A DNA stretch of 51,011 nt from an uncultured Bilophila sp. (GCA_902373525.1 CABKMN010000012.1:1-51011); one strand, 5' to 3'; positions 1-8,886 are shown, counted from the stretch's first letter. Made by a program: numbers and translations. The notes: a model not told the origin generated them from the sequence alone.

Positions 1-40
1 GGGGAGAGGGGACCTTTCTCCAGAAAGGTTCCCTCTCCCC
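1..40. terminator. palindromic terminator-like element
   Basis: An inverted repeat with arms of about 18 bp (one G-T wobble pair) and a TCCA loop. The arms are G-rich on the left and C-rich on the right, with the core ACCTTTC/GAAAGGT. It lies 20 bases beyond the stop of the last gene of the minus-strand secretion operon and could end that transcript. The right side continues into more C-rich sequence, so the stem may extend left beyond the window. A close relative sits at 50955-51008. Confidence 0.6.
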
Positions 41-60
41 TCCCCCACATTCATACCCCC

Positions 61-1059
61 CTAAAAAAAGTCCCGACAGCGCCCGGCGTCCTCGTACTTC
101 TCGAGACGGTCGCATTCACCGAGATCACAGGCCTTTTTGAGGTCCTGACAGGCCGCTTCCGTTTCGCGGAGCAGAAAACGCAGGTCGCCCCGGTTGATGT
201 ACGCCCCCGTCAGATCGGGCATGAAGGCGATGGCGCGGGTGTAGTCGTCGATGGCCGACTTGAATTCCTTCTGCTCCTTGAGCACGTTGGCCCGGTTGTA
301 ATAGTAGTCGCCCTTCTCGGGCCGCAGGGCGATGGCCCGGTCGAGAAGCGCCTTGGCTCCGGCATAGTTGTGCATCTGGAGCATCACCACGCCGAGCGCG
401 TTCTGCGCTTCCGGGTCGTCGGGGTGCTCGCGGGCGTAGGTGCCGAGAAGCGCCTCGGCATCGCTCACCAGCCCCATCTGATGCATGGCCAGCGCCTTGT
501 TGTAGAGCACCTCGGGGGACGCGGCGTCCGTGCCGGCGATCTGCGAAAGCTGCTGAAGCGCCTTTTCGGGCTCCCGCCTGACGAGGTACACGCCCGCCTT
601 GCCCACCAGCGCCTCGGGATTGCCGGGATCAACCCGCAGGGCCGCGTCGAACTGCCTCTCCGCCGCCTTGTAGTCGTCGGCGGCGAACAGCGCCGTGCCC
701 GCGTTGGTGTGCAGCGCGGCGGAACCCGGCGCGAGCGATGCCGCCCGCTCGAAGGTCTTGGCGGCGTTCTGCGGCTGGTTGCATTCCAGATAGGCCATGC
801 CCAGCCCGTTGAGCAGGGCGGGATGCTCCTGTCCCTGCAAGGCTTCGTTGAACCGCCGGATGCTCTCGCGGCAGTCGCCGTTCTGGTAGGCCGTGACGGC
901 GTCGTTCATCGACTGGTCAGACAGGGGAGTGGACGCGGCCCGTTTCCGTACGGGCGTACAGCCGGATGCCGCCGCCAGCAGGAAGACGGCGCACAGCGCC
1001 GCGGCCGCGAGACGGAAGCCCGCGGACCGGGGGGACGAAAGACAGTGAGCCGACATCAT
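61..1059 (-). CDS. TPR-repeat lipoprotein at end of T2SS operon
   Basis: Predicted 332-residue lipoprotein: a basic N-terminus, a hydrophobic stretch and a lipobox ending at Cys34 (AASGC), then several tandem tetratricopeptide repeats (regular A/G/Y pattern from about residue 50 to 300) and a Cys-rich tail (about 300-330). TPR proteins act as protein-protein scaffolds; a lipoprotein of this type next to gsp genes could help assemble or localise the secretin, much as pilotin-like TPR lipoproteins do for type IV pili. That role is inferred from position. The start ATG overlaps the gspH stop (ATGA arrangement), so it is translationally coupled and is the last gene of the operon. Two adjacent ATG codons make the exact start uncertain by one residue. 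Confidence 0.85.
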   Translation of the reverse strand: MMSAHCLSSPRSAGFRLAAAALCAVFLLAAASGCTPVRKRAASTPLSDQSMNDAVTAYQNGDCRESIRRFNEALQGQEHPALLNGLGMAYLECNQPQNAAKTFERAASLAPGSAALHTNAGTALFAADDYKAAERQFDAALRVDPGNPEALVGKAGVYLVRREPEKALQQLSQIAGTDAASPEVLYNKALAMHQMGLVSDAEALLGTYAREHPDDPEAQNALGVVMLQMHNYAGAKALLDRAIALRPEKGDYYYNRANVLKEQKEFKSAIDDYTRAIAFMPDLTGAYINRGDLRFLLRETEAACQDLKKACDLGECDRLEKYEDAGRCRDFF

Positions 1060-1553
1060 AAGAACTCCTTGCGAATCTGTTCCAGCGAGAACCGCCCTTC
1101 GAGGATGCGGGCCGTTCCCGTAGCCGGGACGTAGACGGAAAGCGTATCCTGCCCGGATTGAAGATGGACGACGTGCTCCTGCACCACGCCGAGAGGATGG
1201 AACAGCAGCTTCCGTGAGCCGCCGAGCAGGTAGTGCTCGTCCACCGACGCGGCGGACATGCCCTTGGGAAAGGTTTCCCGGAGCGGCTTGCCGCCGTCGC
1301 CGGAAGCTATTTCCAGCGAGTCCTGTCCCAGTTCGAGGGTTACGGGCGCGTTGAGCAGGAGCGCCCGGCTGCGGGCCGTGGAAACGGCGGTCACCAGCGA
1401 CTGCGCCCCGGCGTACAGGGGGTTGCGCTCCACGGAAAAGGACCCTGCGCCCAGCGCCACCAGAACGCCCATGATGACCAGCACCACGAGCAGTTCAAGC
1501 AGCGTGAATCCGGCGGACGGGCGCGGGCGGACCGGCTCAGCGGTCGGGCACAT
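1056..1553 (-). CDS. gspH: type II secretion minor pseudopilin GspH
   Basis: Minor pseudopilin of the type II secretion pseudopilus. The prepilin signature GFTLLELLVVLVIMGVL is followed by a single hydrophobic helix; a prepilin peptidase would cut after the Gly and methylate the new N-terminal Phe. The rest is a small globular domain. The open frame begins upstream at 1598, but the ATG at 1553 gives a normal short leader (about 14 residues before GFTLLE) and only a 17-base overlap with gspG, so I chose it. It could be called a generic pseudopilin; GspH is favoured because it follows gspG and is short. No prepilin peptidase (GspO) gene is in the window, so cleavage must depend on an enzyme encoded elsewhere. 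Confidence 0.85.
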   Translation of the reverse strand: MCPTAEPVRPRPSAGFTLLELLVVLVIMGVLVALGAGSFSVERNPLYAGAQSLVTAVSTARSRALLLNAPVTLELGQDSLEIASGDGGKPLRETFPKGMSAASVDEHYLLGGSRKLLFHPLGVVQEHVVHLQSGQDTLSVYVPATGTARILEGRFSLEQIRKEFL

Positions 1554-1989
1554 CTTCGCCCCAGATGTCGGCGGCTTCGCCTTCTCCGCCCTCCGCACCG
1601 TCGGAGCCGAGGCTCATGATCTCGAAGGGCACCTTCTGGCCGGGAGCGGTGTATACGTAGTCGTTGCCCCACGGGTCCTTGGGAATCTTGGAAATGTAGC
1701 CGTTGGTCGGGTAGTTCTTGGGCGTCTTGCCGATGGCGGGGCGCGTCACCAGCGCGTCGAGGCCCTGCTCGGTGGACGGATAGAACCCGTTGTCGAGGTA
1801 GAACTTCTTCACCGCCGTGGACAGGTTTTCGATCTGCATCTTGGCCTGCACCACGCGGGCCTTGTGGGGCTCGTCCATGAATTTCGGGGCGACGATGGCT
1901 CCGAGGATGCCGAGGATGACGATGACGATCATCAGCTCAAGCAGGGTGAAGCCGCTGTTCCTGCGGCTGCGGAGACGTTCGGCGTGCAT
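1537..1989 (-). CDS. gspG: type II secretion major pseudopilin GspG
   Basis: Major pseudopilin, 150 residues, the usual family length. It has a short basic leader, the cleavage/methylation motif GFTLLELMIVIVILGIL, and the conserved GspG body: the YPST.QGL.AL motif, the KDPWGNDY motif and a C-terminal acidic loop (SLGSDGAEGGEGE...DIWGED) that binds calcium in this family. These residues distinguish GspG from the minor pseudopilins with high confidence. It polymerises in the periplasm into the pseudopilus that pushes folded substrates through the GspD channel. It lies about 50 bases after gspK and its 3' end overlaps gspH. Confidence 0.96.
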   Translation of the reverse strand: MHAERLRSRRNSGFTLLELMIVIVILGILGAIVAPKFMDEPHKARVVQAKMQIENLSTAVKKFYLDNGFYPSTEQGLDALVTRPAIGKTPKNYPTNGYISKIPKDPWGNDYVYTAPGQKVPFEIMSLGSDGAEGGEGEAADIWGEDVPDR

Positions 1990-2040
1990 GGTTTCCCTCC
2001 TGTCGGGAGTGTTTCATATCGTGGTCCGGGCGGCAACCGT

Positions 2041-3078
2041 TTACCGCACGGCCCGGTATTCCCAAGTGACGTACTCGTGCGTGACCCAGCCCACCGAGGT
2101 GAGCGTATTCTGGCGCGCGCCCTGTCGCACCGTGAGGTTGAGCCGGTACCAGCGGCTGCGGACGTCGAGGCAGCCGTTGGGCAGGGCCGGGGCGTCGTAG
2201 GTGGAGAGCAGGTCCTTGTACCAGTTCTCTTCCAGTTCGTTGTCCGGGTTGTTCCGGTATTGCAGGACCGCGTTGACGAAGGGCCGCACCTGCCGTTCGT
2301 CGCGCACGAGCGCCCCGAGCACGGCGGGCCGGAGCGTATTCATGTTCATGGGGCCGCGCGCCCAGACGGTCAGCGATTCCATGAGGCCGGGCAGGGTTTC
2401 GGTGCCGCCGAGCACCGCCTTGGCCCATTCCGGTTCGACATGGGGCCAGTACACGAGCAGAATTTCCTCGGGCGCTTCCAGAGGCCGCCCCGGCGGGAGG
2501 CGGCGGGGCGTCTGGTCCAGATACCATTTGAGGACGTCCCGCGGCGTTTCGGTCTGCCCGCCCCACTGTCTGAGGCTTTCCACATATTCCTTGGCCAGCG
2601 CCACGGCGTTGTCCTGCCCGCCCGCGTAGCCGTGCAGCCGCATGAGCCCGGCGAGCAGGCGCACGAGGATGTCCGCGAAGGCTTCGGCCTTGGCCCGGTC
2701 CGCTTCCCGTTCGTAGAAGATGGCGTTGATCGGGAACCGGCCGTTTTCGTCCTCGATGCTTCCCGAAAGGGTGGAGCCGCGCAGTTCGGCGGAGAGGCGT
2801 TCGAGGTCGCGGCCGAACAGGCCCCAGTCCTCACGGGGATGATCGGGCGTGCCCTCTTCGCTGTTTTTGGTGAGCGCCGCCGTGGCGAGGCGTTCCCCGG
2901 ATTCCATGAGCGGCTTGGCGGCGAGGATGGAGCGGGTGGAGGCCGAGAGGGCGTGATCCAGCAGCACGTCGCGGCTGAACTCCACGGTGAGCACGGACAG
3001 GCCGGTCAGTACGAACAGGACGAGGATGAGCACCGCGCCCCGGCGGCGGTTGCGGAAGAAGCTATCGTTCCTGTACAT
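2041..3078 (-). CDS. gspK: type II secretion minor pseudopilin GspK
   Basis: 345 residues, the large minor pseudopilin that caps the pseudopilus tip with GspI and GspJ. The N-terminus (basic stretch, then GAVLILVLFVLTGLSVL) is a variant prepilin helix, as is typical of GspK, which often lacks the Glu at position 5. The long alpha-helical insert and the segment GRFPINAIF (about residue 105-115, the GspK 'INAIF/DLNTA' type motif) support the call. The start overlaps the end of gspJ by 17 bases. GspK, J and I being adjacent and overlapping fits their known heterotrimer. Confidence 0.88.
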   Translation of the reverse strand: MYRNDSFFRNRRRGAVLILVLFVLTGLSVLTVEFSRDVLLDHALSASTRSILAAKPLMESGERLATAALTKNSEEGTPDHPREDWGLFGRDLERLSAELRGSTLSGSIEDENGRFPINAIFYEREADRAKAEAFADILVRLLAGLMRLHGYAGGQDNAVALAKEYVESLRQWGGQTETPRDVLKWYLDQTPRRLPPGRPLEAPEEILLVYWPHVEPEWAKAVLGGTETLPGLMESLTVWARGPMNMNTLRPAVLGALVRDERQVRPFVNAVLQYRNNPDNELEENWYKDLLSTYDAPALPNGCLDVRSRWYRLNLTVRQGARQNTLTSVGWVTHEYVTWEYRAVR

Positions 3079-3754
3079 GGCTCCTCCGGGGGAAGACGGG
3101 GGCGATGAAGACTTGCGGATTCTCTTCCCCCTCCTTCTGGAGGGTGAAGCGGACGGCCTCGGGCCGCTGGTCGGCCTTCAGGGGAGAGGGCCACTCGGTG
3201 ACGAACTGGGTTTTCGCCGTGAACAGGGCGATCTCCAGCGACTTGACGTTGCGGACGAGGACCAGTTCGGTCCACGGGAAATCGCCTTCCACCCCGCAGA
3301 AGGGCCGTTCGCGCCGGACGAAGGCCGTGGAGCGGTTGCCGTTGCGGAGCACGTATTCCACGCAGACGGGGCCGGGGAGGGTTTCCTTCGGGATGTCCGC
3401 CAGATGCGAGGAGGTGGCGAAGGAGAGCAATACCTCGTCCTCCGAGGCTTCGGGGCGTTCGGTGTCGGTCAGGCGGTAAAAGTCGTCGGAAGGGGTGACG
3501 GGTTCCCGGGAGAGCGGGGGCAGGGTGGACCGCTTGTCGTCGGTGAGGCACAGGCCCGCGACGTCGTTGTCGAGGATGCCCCAGAAGACGCGCTCGCTCT
3601 CGCGTTCGAGGACGCGCTCGCGCACGGTTTTGCCGTTGTCCATGACCATGCCGTAGGTGCTGAACAGCACCATGCCGATGACGGCGGTGAGGGTCATGGC
3701 GATGAGCAGTTCCACCAGCGTGAACCCGTCGTTATTGCGGAATGACGTATTCAA
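3062..3754 (-). CDS. gspJ: type II secretion minor pseudopilin GspJ
   Basis: Minor pseudopilin with the signature DGFTLVELLIAMTLTAVIG. The in-frame ATG upstream (3805) would give an implausibly long leader and a 74-base overlap with gspI; a TTG at 3754 gives a leader of about 10 residues and a 23-base overlap, so I place the start there. The body is about 210 residues, typical for GspJ. It forms the tip complex with GspI and GspK in the periplasm. Use of a TTG start inside an overlapping gene suggests translational coupling to gspI. Confidence 0.85.
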   Translation of the reverse strand: MNTSFRNNDGFTLVELLIAMTLTAVIGMVLFSTYGMVMDNGKTVRERVLERESERVFWGILDNDVAGLCLTDDKRSTLPPLSREPVTPSDDFYRLTDTERPEASEDEVLLSFATSSHLADIPKETLPGPVCVEYVLRNGNRSTAFVRRERPFCGVEGDFPWTELVLVRNVKSLEIALFTAKTQFVTEWPSPLKADQRPEAVRFTLQKEGEENPQVFIAPVFPRRSHVQER

Positions 3755-4085
3755 GCAGCAACTCCCGGTACGTCGTCCCGTGGCTTTCCACGAGCCGGAA
3801 TTCAAGGCGCTTGCCCTCCATGCCCTGCAGGGAGACGAGCTTCGAATGCCATTCCACTTCGGGATGGTCGGGGGAAAGGGTTCCCCTCTGGTCGAGGCTG
3901 TCCGGGTCCTGCCGGAGCATCAGGAGCATCTTGCCCCGACCGGCTCGGAGCACGCCGTCCTCCCAGCCCGTTTCGGCAAGCCGGGACAGGCTGTCGCCGC
4001 TGACCCGGACCGCGAGCAGGGCCACCGTGCTCAGGATGGCCAGCGCGATGAGCACTTCCAGCAGGGTGAATCCCCGGGCGTTCAT
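3732..4085 (-). CDS. gspI: type II secretion minor pseudopilin GspI
   Basis: 117 residues, close to the usual GspI size. The mature start RGFTLLEVLIALAILS is a near-perfect prepilin motif, preceded by only a few residues (MNA), which is normal for GspI. GspI nucleates the pseudopilus tip. The ATG at 4085 overlaps the gspM stop (the ATGA type of overlap). An open frame continues upstream in the same frame to 4502, but that part lies inside gspM and is not coding. Confidence 0.92.
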   Translation of the reverse strand: MNARGFTLLEVLIALAILSTVALLAVRVSGDSLSRLAETGWEDGVLRAGRGKMLLMLRQDPDSLDQRGTLSPDHPEVEWHSKLVSLQGMEGKRLEFRLVESHGTTYRELLLEYVIPQ

Positions 4086-4561
4086 CGTCCTCCTCCCGAA
4101 AGGGACAGGGCCATGTCCATGTCGAGCAGGTTCTTGGCGTTGCGGCGGAGCGTCAGGTTTTCCACGCGGAGGCCGGGATGCGACTCCAGCGCGTGGAGCC
4201 ACTGCACGCCCTGCTTCAGATAGACGTTGGTCATGCGCATTTCGATGCGTTCCGCGCCGTCCGCGTCGTTGCGGGCTCCGGGGCGGAGCGCCTCGATGTG
4301 CCGGGAGAGGGACAGGCGGTCGGCCTCCTTGTTCACGAGGCCGAACAGGGAGCGTCCCTTGGCGTCGGTTCGCGCCGCGGGCGATTGGGACAGCCGCGCG
4401 TAGTCGTCGGCGAGCCGTTGCAGGGACGCGTGGCGTCGACCGGCGCGTTCGGCGCGGGAGGCGTTGTCCGCTCGGTAGTCGAACACGGGCAGGATCACCC
4501 ACTGGGTGACGCCGAGCACGACGATCCCGCCGAGGCCGAGGAGCAGGGCGCGGGTGTTCAT
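4082..4561 (-). CDS. gspM: type II secretion inner-membrane protein GspM
   Basis: 159 residues with one N-terminal membrane helix (residues 5-25, ALLLGLGGIVVLGVTQWVIL), then a periplasmic domain with a coiled-coil-like stretch rich in Arg and Ala and a C-terminal ferredoxin-like region. This matches the bitopic GspM, which partners GspL in the inner-membrane platform that connects the GspE ATPase to the pseudopilus. The sequence itself is weakly conserved; the call rests on size, topology and its place between gspL and gspI. Its ATG overlaps the gspL stop. Confidence 0.82.
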   Translation of the reverse strand: MNTRALLLGLGGIVVLGVTQWVILPVFDYRADNASRAERAGRRHASLQRLADDYARLSQSPAARTDAKGRSLFGLVNKEADRLSLSRHIEALRPGARNDADGAERIEMRMTNVYLKQGVQWLHALESHPGLRVENLTLRRNAKNLLDMDMALSLSGGGR

Positions 4562-6115
4562 GACTGCCCTCCTTCGAGCGCGAGTTCGATCTCGAAGATC
4601 ACGGCTCCCGCCGGGGTCCCCGGTTCGGGCTTGCCGGTGCGATTGGCCGCGCTGAGGATTTTGGCCTCGCGGACGCCGGGGAGCGCCGCCAGCGCGTCGC
4701 GCACGGCGTTGACCTGCTCGTACCCGGCGGCGGTGCCGCTGAGCCCGCAGCGCCGCGCGTCGAGGCTCAGGCGGTCGACGCGGACGTTCAGGGCGGAGGG
4801 AACGGCGGCGTGCATGCCTTCCAGCAGCCGCAGGACCGGGAAGGTCACGTCGTCCGCCGCGCCGCCGCGCAGGGCGCCGATGCGGTTTTTGAGGATGCTC
4901 TCCATCTGTACGGGATTGAACGAGCCGCGCGCGTCGGGCACGGCCTTGCGGAACAGCGCGCGGGCGGCCTCTTCGTGGCGCAGGGCCTGTTGTCGGTCGG
5001 CGTAGCCCTCCGCCCAGACGGAGCCCAGATAGGCGAGTCCTACGCAGAGGATGCCGCAGGCCGCTTTGAGCGCCCGTTTGCCCTGCGTCCCGGACAGGCC
5101 GGAAGCGGCGGCGCGGGGGCGGTGGAACGACGGGTACGCGGGCTGCCGCCACCACGCCGGGGAGGGCATGGCCGCGACGCACTGGGCCAGCAGGCGATCG
5201 GGGTCGGTTTCCCCGAGGCGGGCGGCCTGTCCGGCGAGGGTGCCGTCCTGCCCGAGCACGGCGACGGGCAGTTCAAACGTTTCGGAAAAACAGGCTGCCG
5301 CGCCGTTCCGCAAGAAGGCTTCGCCGTAGACGGAGAGGCGTTCCGGGGAGAGGGGCAGCCCTTCCAGCACCAGCGCCGTTTCGCGCCGGAGCCGGACGGC
5401 GAGGTCCCGCAGAGAGAGAGAGAGAGAGAGAGGAAGAAGCGCCCCCGCCCGGAGCCGGGGAAAGGTCGAGGCCCGGCGTTTCGTCTCCGGGCGTCCAGCC
5501 GCAGGGGACGGAGCGGATGCGGCGTACGGTGCCGCCGTCCAGCACGGCCACGGCGGTCGCGTCGCGCCGGACGTGCAGGAGCAGGGAAACGCCCGTTTGC
5601 TTGGGCAGGCCGCCGAGCAGCGGGAAGGGATCGACGGTGACGAGGCGGGGAAACAGGCCCTCGGCCTCGAAGGCGTCGAGCCAGAAGGCGCGGTCCTCTT
5701 TCCGCAGGGACACGCTGATCGCCTGTATGCCCTTGGCCGGTCCGGAAGCAGGGGCGGGACCGGCGAGGCAGACCCGATGCTCCAGCATGGAGGCGTCAAA
5801 GGGAAATTCGGTTTCGAGCAGCAGCCCGAGCGCCTGTTCGACCTTGCTCCGGGCCCGGAAGGGGAAGGCCCAGTCCCGGAACAGCACGGCGTCGGCGGAG
5901 AGGCAGACGCGCACGTCGTCCGGGCGTTTCAGGCCCGCCGCGCGCAGCCCGTCGAGCAGCGAGCGCAGGCCCGAGGCCACGGCTTCGGGCGAGAGGTCCG
6001 CGCAGAATACGCGGTGCAGCCACGGCACCTCGCGGCTTTTCATGCCGAGGCGGCACAGCGCGCCCGTGAGTCCGGTCCCGGACTGGAGGATGATGAGACT
6101 GTCCTTGGTGATCAT
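4558..6115 (-). CDS. gspL: type II secretion platform protein GspL, frameshifted at (AG)11 tract
   Basis: GspL recruits the GspE ATPase to the membrane through an actin-like cytoplasmic domain and pairs with GspM in the periplasm. Here it is split. From the ATG at 6115, 235 residues of good GspL cytoplasmic domain are read, up to a CT tract on the coding strand (AG on the plus strand, 5411-5432). Past the tract this frame gives a 45-residue nonsense tail and stops at 5273. The true continuation (starting RDLAVRLRRE and including the membrane helix encoded near 5000-5080 and the periplasmic domain, ending EIELALEGGQS) lies in another frame with no start of its own. Gaining one AG unit (12) or losing two (9) would restore one open frame of about 520 codons. 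Either contingency switching or a base-calling/assembly error; both halves look otherwise intact and under selection. Confidence 0.85.
5411..5432. repeat. (AG)11 simple sequence repeat inside gspL
   Basis: Eleven uninterrupted AG units (CT on the coding strand, read as alternating Ser-Leu). It is the exact point where the two halves of gspL lose a common frame. Dinucleotide tracts of this length in coding sequence are prone to slipped-strand mispairing and are the classic architecture of phase-variable genes. With 11 units the gene is OFF; 9, 12 or 15 units would be ON. Confidence 0.97.
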
Positions 6116-6127
6116 GGGGCGCTCCGG

Positions 6128-7060
6128 TCAGGGCTGCACGTCGAGGGAGGGGCGGCGGAAGGTGTCGCTCAGGCGCAGCCGGACTTCGCCGTTGTTCTTG
6201 AAGGACCGGAGGGTGCGCTCCGGCACGAGTTCCTGCCGGAGCTGTTCCGGCGGGACGCGCAGGACCGCCTGAATGTCCATGCGGCTGGCTGACGGGTCCT
6301 TGGGGACGAACGTCACCTGTCCCTGCGCGGCGCAGGCGATGACGGGGCTGCGGAGTTCGAGCTGCCGGAGGCTGAGGCGATCCTTTTTCCAGCCGGTTTC
6401 GAGCTTCCCGTCCAGCTTGTCCAGCCGGGACGCCTTGAGCATGGGCAGCCCGAGATCGACCACGGCTCCGCGCAGGGCCAGATCGAGGGTGCCGTCGCTC
6501 AGGGCGGGGGCTGGGCGTCCGTTTTGGAGAGGCAGGGTCAGCGCGACGGTGCCGCTCAACTTGCCGCTCCGCACCTGCACGAGCCCTTTGGGGGCGACGA
6601 AGGGCCGGAGCAGGGGCTCCGCGAGCGCGCCGTCCAGCGCGGCGGATACGTCGAGGCGGTCCGGGCTCATGAGGGCGGAGGGGATCACGGCGGCGGTCAG
6701 CCCGCCGCCCGCGACGTCGGCCTCGAGCGTCGCTCCGAGCGGGAAGACGGTCAGCCCGGCCCGGACGTTGCGGAAGGCCAGCGGCTCGGCGGCGTTGCGG
6801 GGAAGCACGGCGAGGGCGTCCACCTCCAGCGCGGGCGGGAGGAAGGACAGGCGCGGACGGCTCATCGTCACCGTGACGCCGGGAAGGGTTTCGCACCACC
6901 GGCGCAGGCGCACTTCCCCGAACTCGCGCGCGTACAGGACGCCGAGGAAAAGGCCGTAGAGCGCCAGCCCGAACAGCAGGTACAGCCCGCTCCGCACCAG
7001 TCCGGCGCGGGAGGGGGTGGGAAGCGCGAAAAGCAGTCTGTCCAGAAACGCTCGCATCAT
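6128..7060 (-). CDS. gspN: type II secretion protein GspN
   Basis: 310 residues: a short cytoplasmic N-terminus, one membrane helix at about residues 22-44 (GLYLLFGLALYGLFLGVLYA), then a large beta-rich periplasmic domain of repeating amphipathic strands. This is the architecture of deltaproteobacterial GspN (distant AsmA-like fold), an accessory inner-membrane component of type II secretion whose exact role is not established. The call relies on topology and on being inside the operon between gspE and gspL. A gap of about 100 bases separates it from gspE, where I see only a short GC-rich hairpin. Confidence 0.78.
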   Translation of the reverse strand: MMRAFLDRLLFALPTPSRAGLVRSGLYLLFGLALYGLFLGVLYAREFGEVRLRRWCETLPGVTVTMSRPRLSFLPPALEVDALAVLPRNAAEPLAFRNVRAGLTVFPLGATLEADVAGGGLTAAVIPSALMSPDRLDVSAALDGALAEPLLRPFVAPKGLVQVRSGKLSGTVALTLPLQNGRPAPALSDGTLDLALRGAVVDLGLPMLKASRLDKLDGKLETGWKKDRLSLRQLELRSPVIACAAQGQVTFVPKDPSASRMDIQAVLRVPPEQLRQELVPERTLRSFKNNGEVRLRLSDTFRRPSLDVQP

Positions 7061-7162
7061 CTGCCCGTCCGGCGTTGAAGGATCGTGCGGCCTGCGCGGG
7101 CGTCGCCCGCCGCCATGCGCCGGTGCGCCCGTCCCTTTGGGAACGTTGCGTGCGCGGCGACG

Positions 7163-8884
7163 TTACGCATTGGTCACCCGCGCCACTTCGGTCAGGGAGG
7201 TCAGGCCCGCGATGACTTTGAGCATGCCGTCGTGGCGCAGGTTCCGCATGCCTTCGGCAAGCGCGCATTCGCCGAGCACGTTGGCGTCGGCCTTGTCCAC
7301 GATGAGCCGCTTCAGGGCGTCGCTGGCGGGCATGATCTCATAGATGGCCATCCGGCCCCGGTAGCCCGTTTCGAGGCATTCGGGACACCCCCCGGCCCGG
7401 TAGAGCGGCTGGCCCGGCACGTAGGCCGCGCGGGCGGCTCCGAGTTTTTCCAATTCCTGCTCGTCCGGGAGGTAGGCCTGCCGGCAGTGCGGGCAGAGCA
7501 TCCGCACGAGGCGCTGGGCCACCACCCCGCGCAGGACGGACGAGAGCAGGAACGGCTCCACGCCCATGTCGAACAGGCGGGTGACCGCGCCGGGCGCGTC
7601 GTTGGTGTGCAGGGTGGAGAACACGAGGTGCCCGGTCAGGGCGGACTGCACGGCGATGGAGGCGGTTTCCGCGTCGCGGATTTCCCCGATGAGGATGACG
7701 TCGGGGTCCTGACGCACGATGGAGCGCAGCCCGTCCGCGAAGGTCAGCCCGATTTTCGGGTTGACCTGCATCTGCCCGACGCCCTCCAGTTCGTATTCCA
7801 CGGGGTCTTCGATGGTCAGGATGTTCTTGTCCGGGGCGGTCAGCTCCTGCAGGACGGCGTAGAGGGTCGTGGTCTTGCCGCTGCCGGTGGGGCCGGTGAC
7901 GAGCACGATGCCGTGGGTGGTCCTGACGAGCGCGTGCATGAGCCCGAGGTCTTCCCGACCCAGCCCGAGTTCCGCGAGGGAGAGGACGCGTTCGCTTTTT
8001 TCCAGCAGACGCAGCACCACGCGTTCCCCGAACGAGGTGGGCAGGGTGGACACGCGCAGCCCCGCCTGACGCCCGCCGAGGGAAATGGCGATGCGTCCGT
8101 CCTGCGGGAGACGCTTTTCCGCAATGTTGAGCTTGGCCATGACCTTGATGCGCGACACCACGGCGGCATGGTGGGCCTTGTTCAGGGTGTGGCGCTCGTA
8201 GAGCACGCCGTCCAGCCGGAAGCGCACGCGGGATACGTCGCGGTAGGGCTCGATGTGGATGTCGCTGGCCCCGGCGCGCACGGCCTGCGCGAGGATCATG
8301 TTGACCAGCCGGATGAACGGGGCGTCGCTGCTGTCCTCCAGCAGGTCCTCCACGGCATCCTCGTTGAATTCGTCGATTTCGTTGACCGAATCCCCGAGCA
8401 CGTCCGAAACGCTCCCCTCGGAGCGGGTGGATTCGCCGAACACGCGGTTGATGATGTCCATGACGTCGGCCTCGGGGGCGAGCACGGGCCGGACGGGACG
8501 TTCCCCGAGCAGGAGACCCAGTTCCTGCGCCAGCAGCCACCCGGAAGGTCGGCTGATCGCCAGCGTCAGCGCGCCGTCCCGGTCGCGGACCGGCACCGCC
8601 GCATGCCTGCGGAGCCACGGCAGGGGAACCTTGCATACGAGTTCCGCATCCACGGACCAGCCGCCGCCCTCCTTGCCCGCCAGTTCGGCGAGCCGGAATT
8701 CGCAGGGGATGCCGTTGAGGGCTCCCGTGGTTTCCAGATACCGCCTTTCGTCGATGCGTTCCGCCTCGAACAGCGCCCGCTCAAGGGAGATGCCCGAAGT
8801 TTCGGCATTCCGGGCGCAGGCTTCCAGCACCTCGGGAGCGAGGCGGAGGCGGTCCAGCAGCGTCGTCAGCGGAGAGGTGCTCAT
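7163..8884 (-). CDS. gspE: type II secretion ATPase GspE
   Basis: 573-residue cytoplasmic hexameric ATPase that powers the pseudopilus. N-terminal GspE/PilB N1-N2 domains are followed by the secretion ATPase core: Walker A GPTGSGKTTT near residue 333, the aspartate box (TIEDPVEYE), Walker B (DPDVILIGEIRD), the His box (HLVFSTLHTNDA) and a C-terminal tetracysteine zinc motif with two CxxC pairs (CPHC and CPEC, about 35 residues apart). That zinc motif is typical of GspE/PilB-type ATPases and absent from PilT. The partner for its N-terminal domain is GspL, which is the frameshifted gene two positions downstream. It begins 2 bases after gspD. Confidence 0.97.
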   Translation of the reverse strand: MSTSPLTTLLDRLRLAPEVLEACARNAETSGISLERALFEAERIDERRYLETTGALNGIPCEFRLAELAGKEGGGWSVDAELVCKVPLPWLRRHAAVPVRDRDGALTLAISRPSGWLLAQELGLLLGERPVRPVLAPEADVMDIINRVFGESTRSEGSVSDVLGDSVNEIDEFNEDAVEDLLEDSSDAPFIRLVNMILAQAVRAGASDIHIEPYRDVSRVRFRLDGVLYERHTLNKAHHAAVVSRIKVMAKLNIAEKRLPQDGRIAISLGGRQAGLRVSTLPTSFGERVVLRLLEKSERVLSLAELGLGREDLGLMHALVRTTHGIVLVTGPTGSGKTTTLYAVLQELTAPDKNILTIEDPVEYELEGVGQMQVNPKIGLTFADGLRSIVRQDPDVILIGEIRDAETASIAVQSALTGHLVFSTLHTNDAPGAVTRLFDMGVEPFLLSSVLRGVVAQRLVRMLCPHCRQAYLPDEQELEKLGAARAAYVPGQPLYRAGGCPECLETGYRGRMAIYEIMPASDALKRLIVDKADANVLGECALAEGMRNLRHDGMLKVIAGLTSLTEVARVTNA

Positions 8885-8886
8885 GG

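Noticed and set aside
1258..3108. A 616-codon plus-strand open frame opposite gspG/gspK
   Set aside because: Same shadow effect; the minus strand carries conserved pseudopilin genes with clear motifs.
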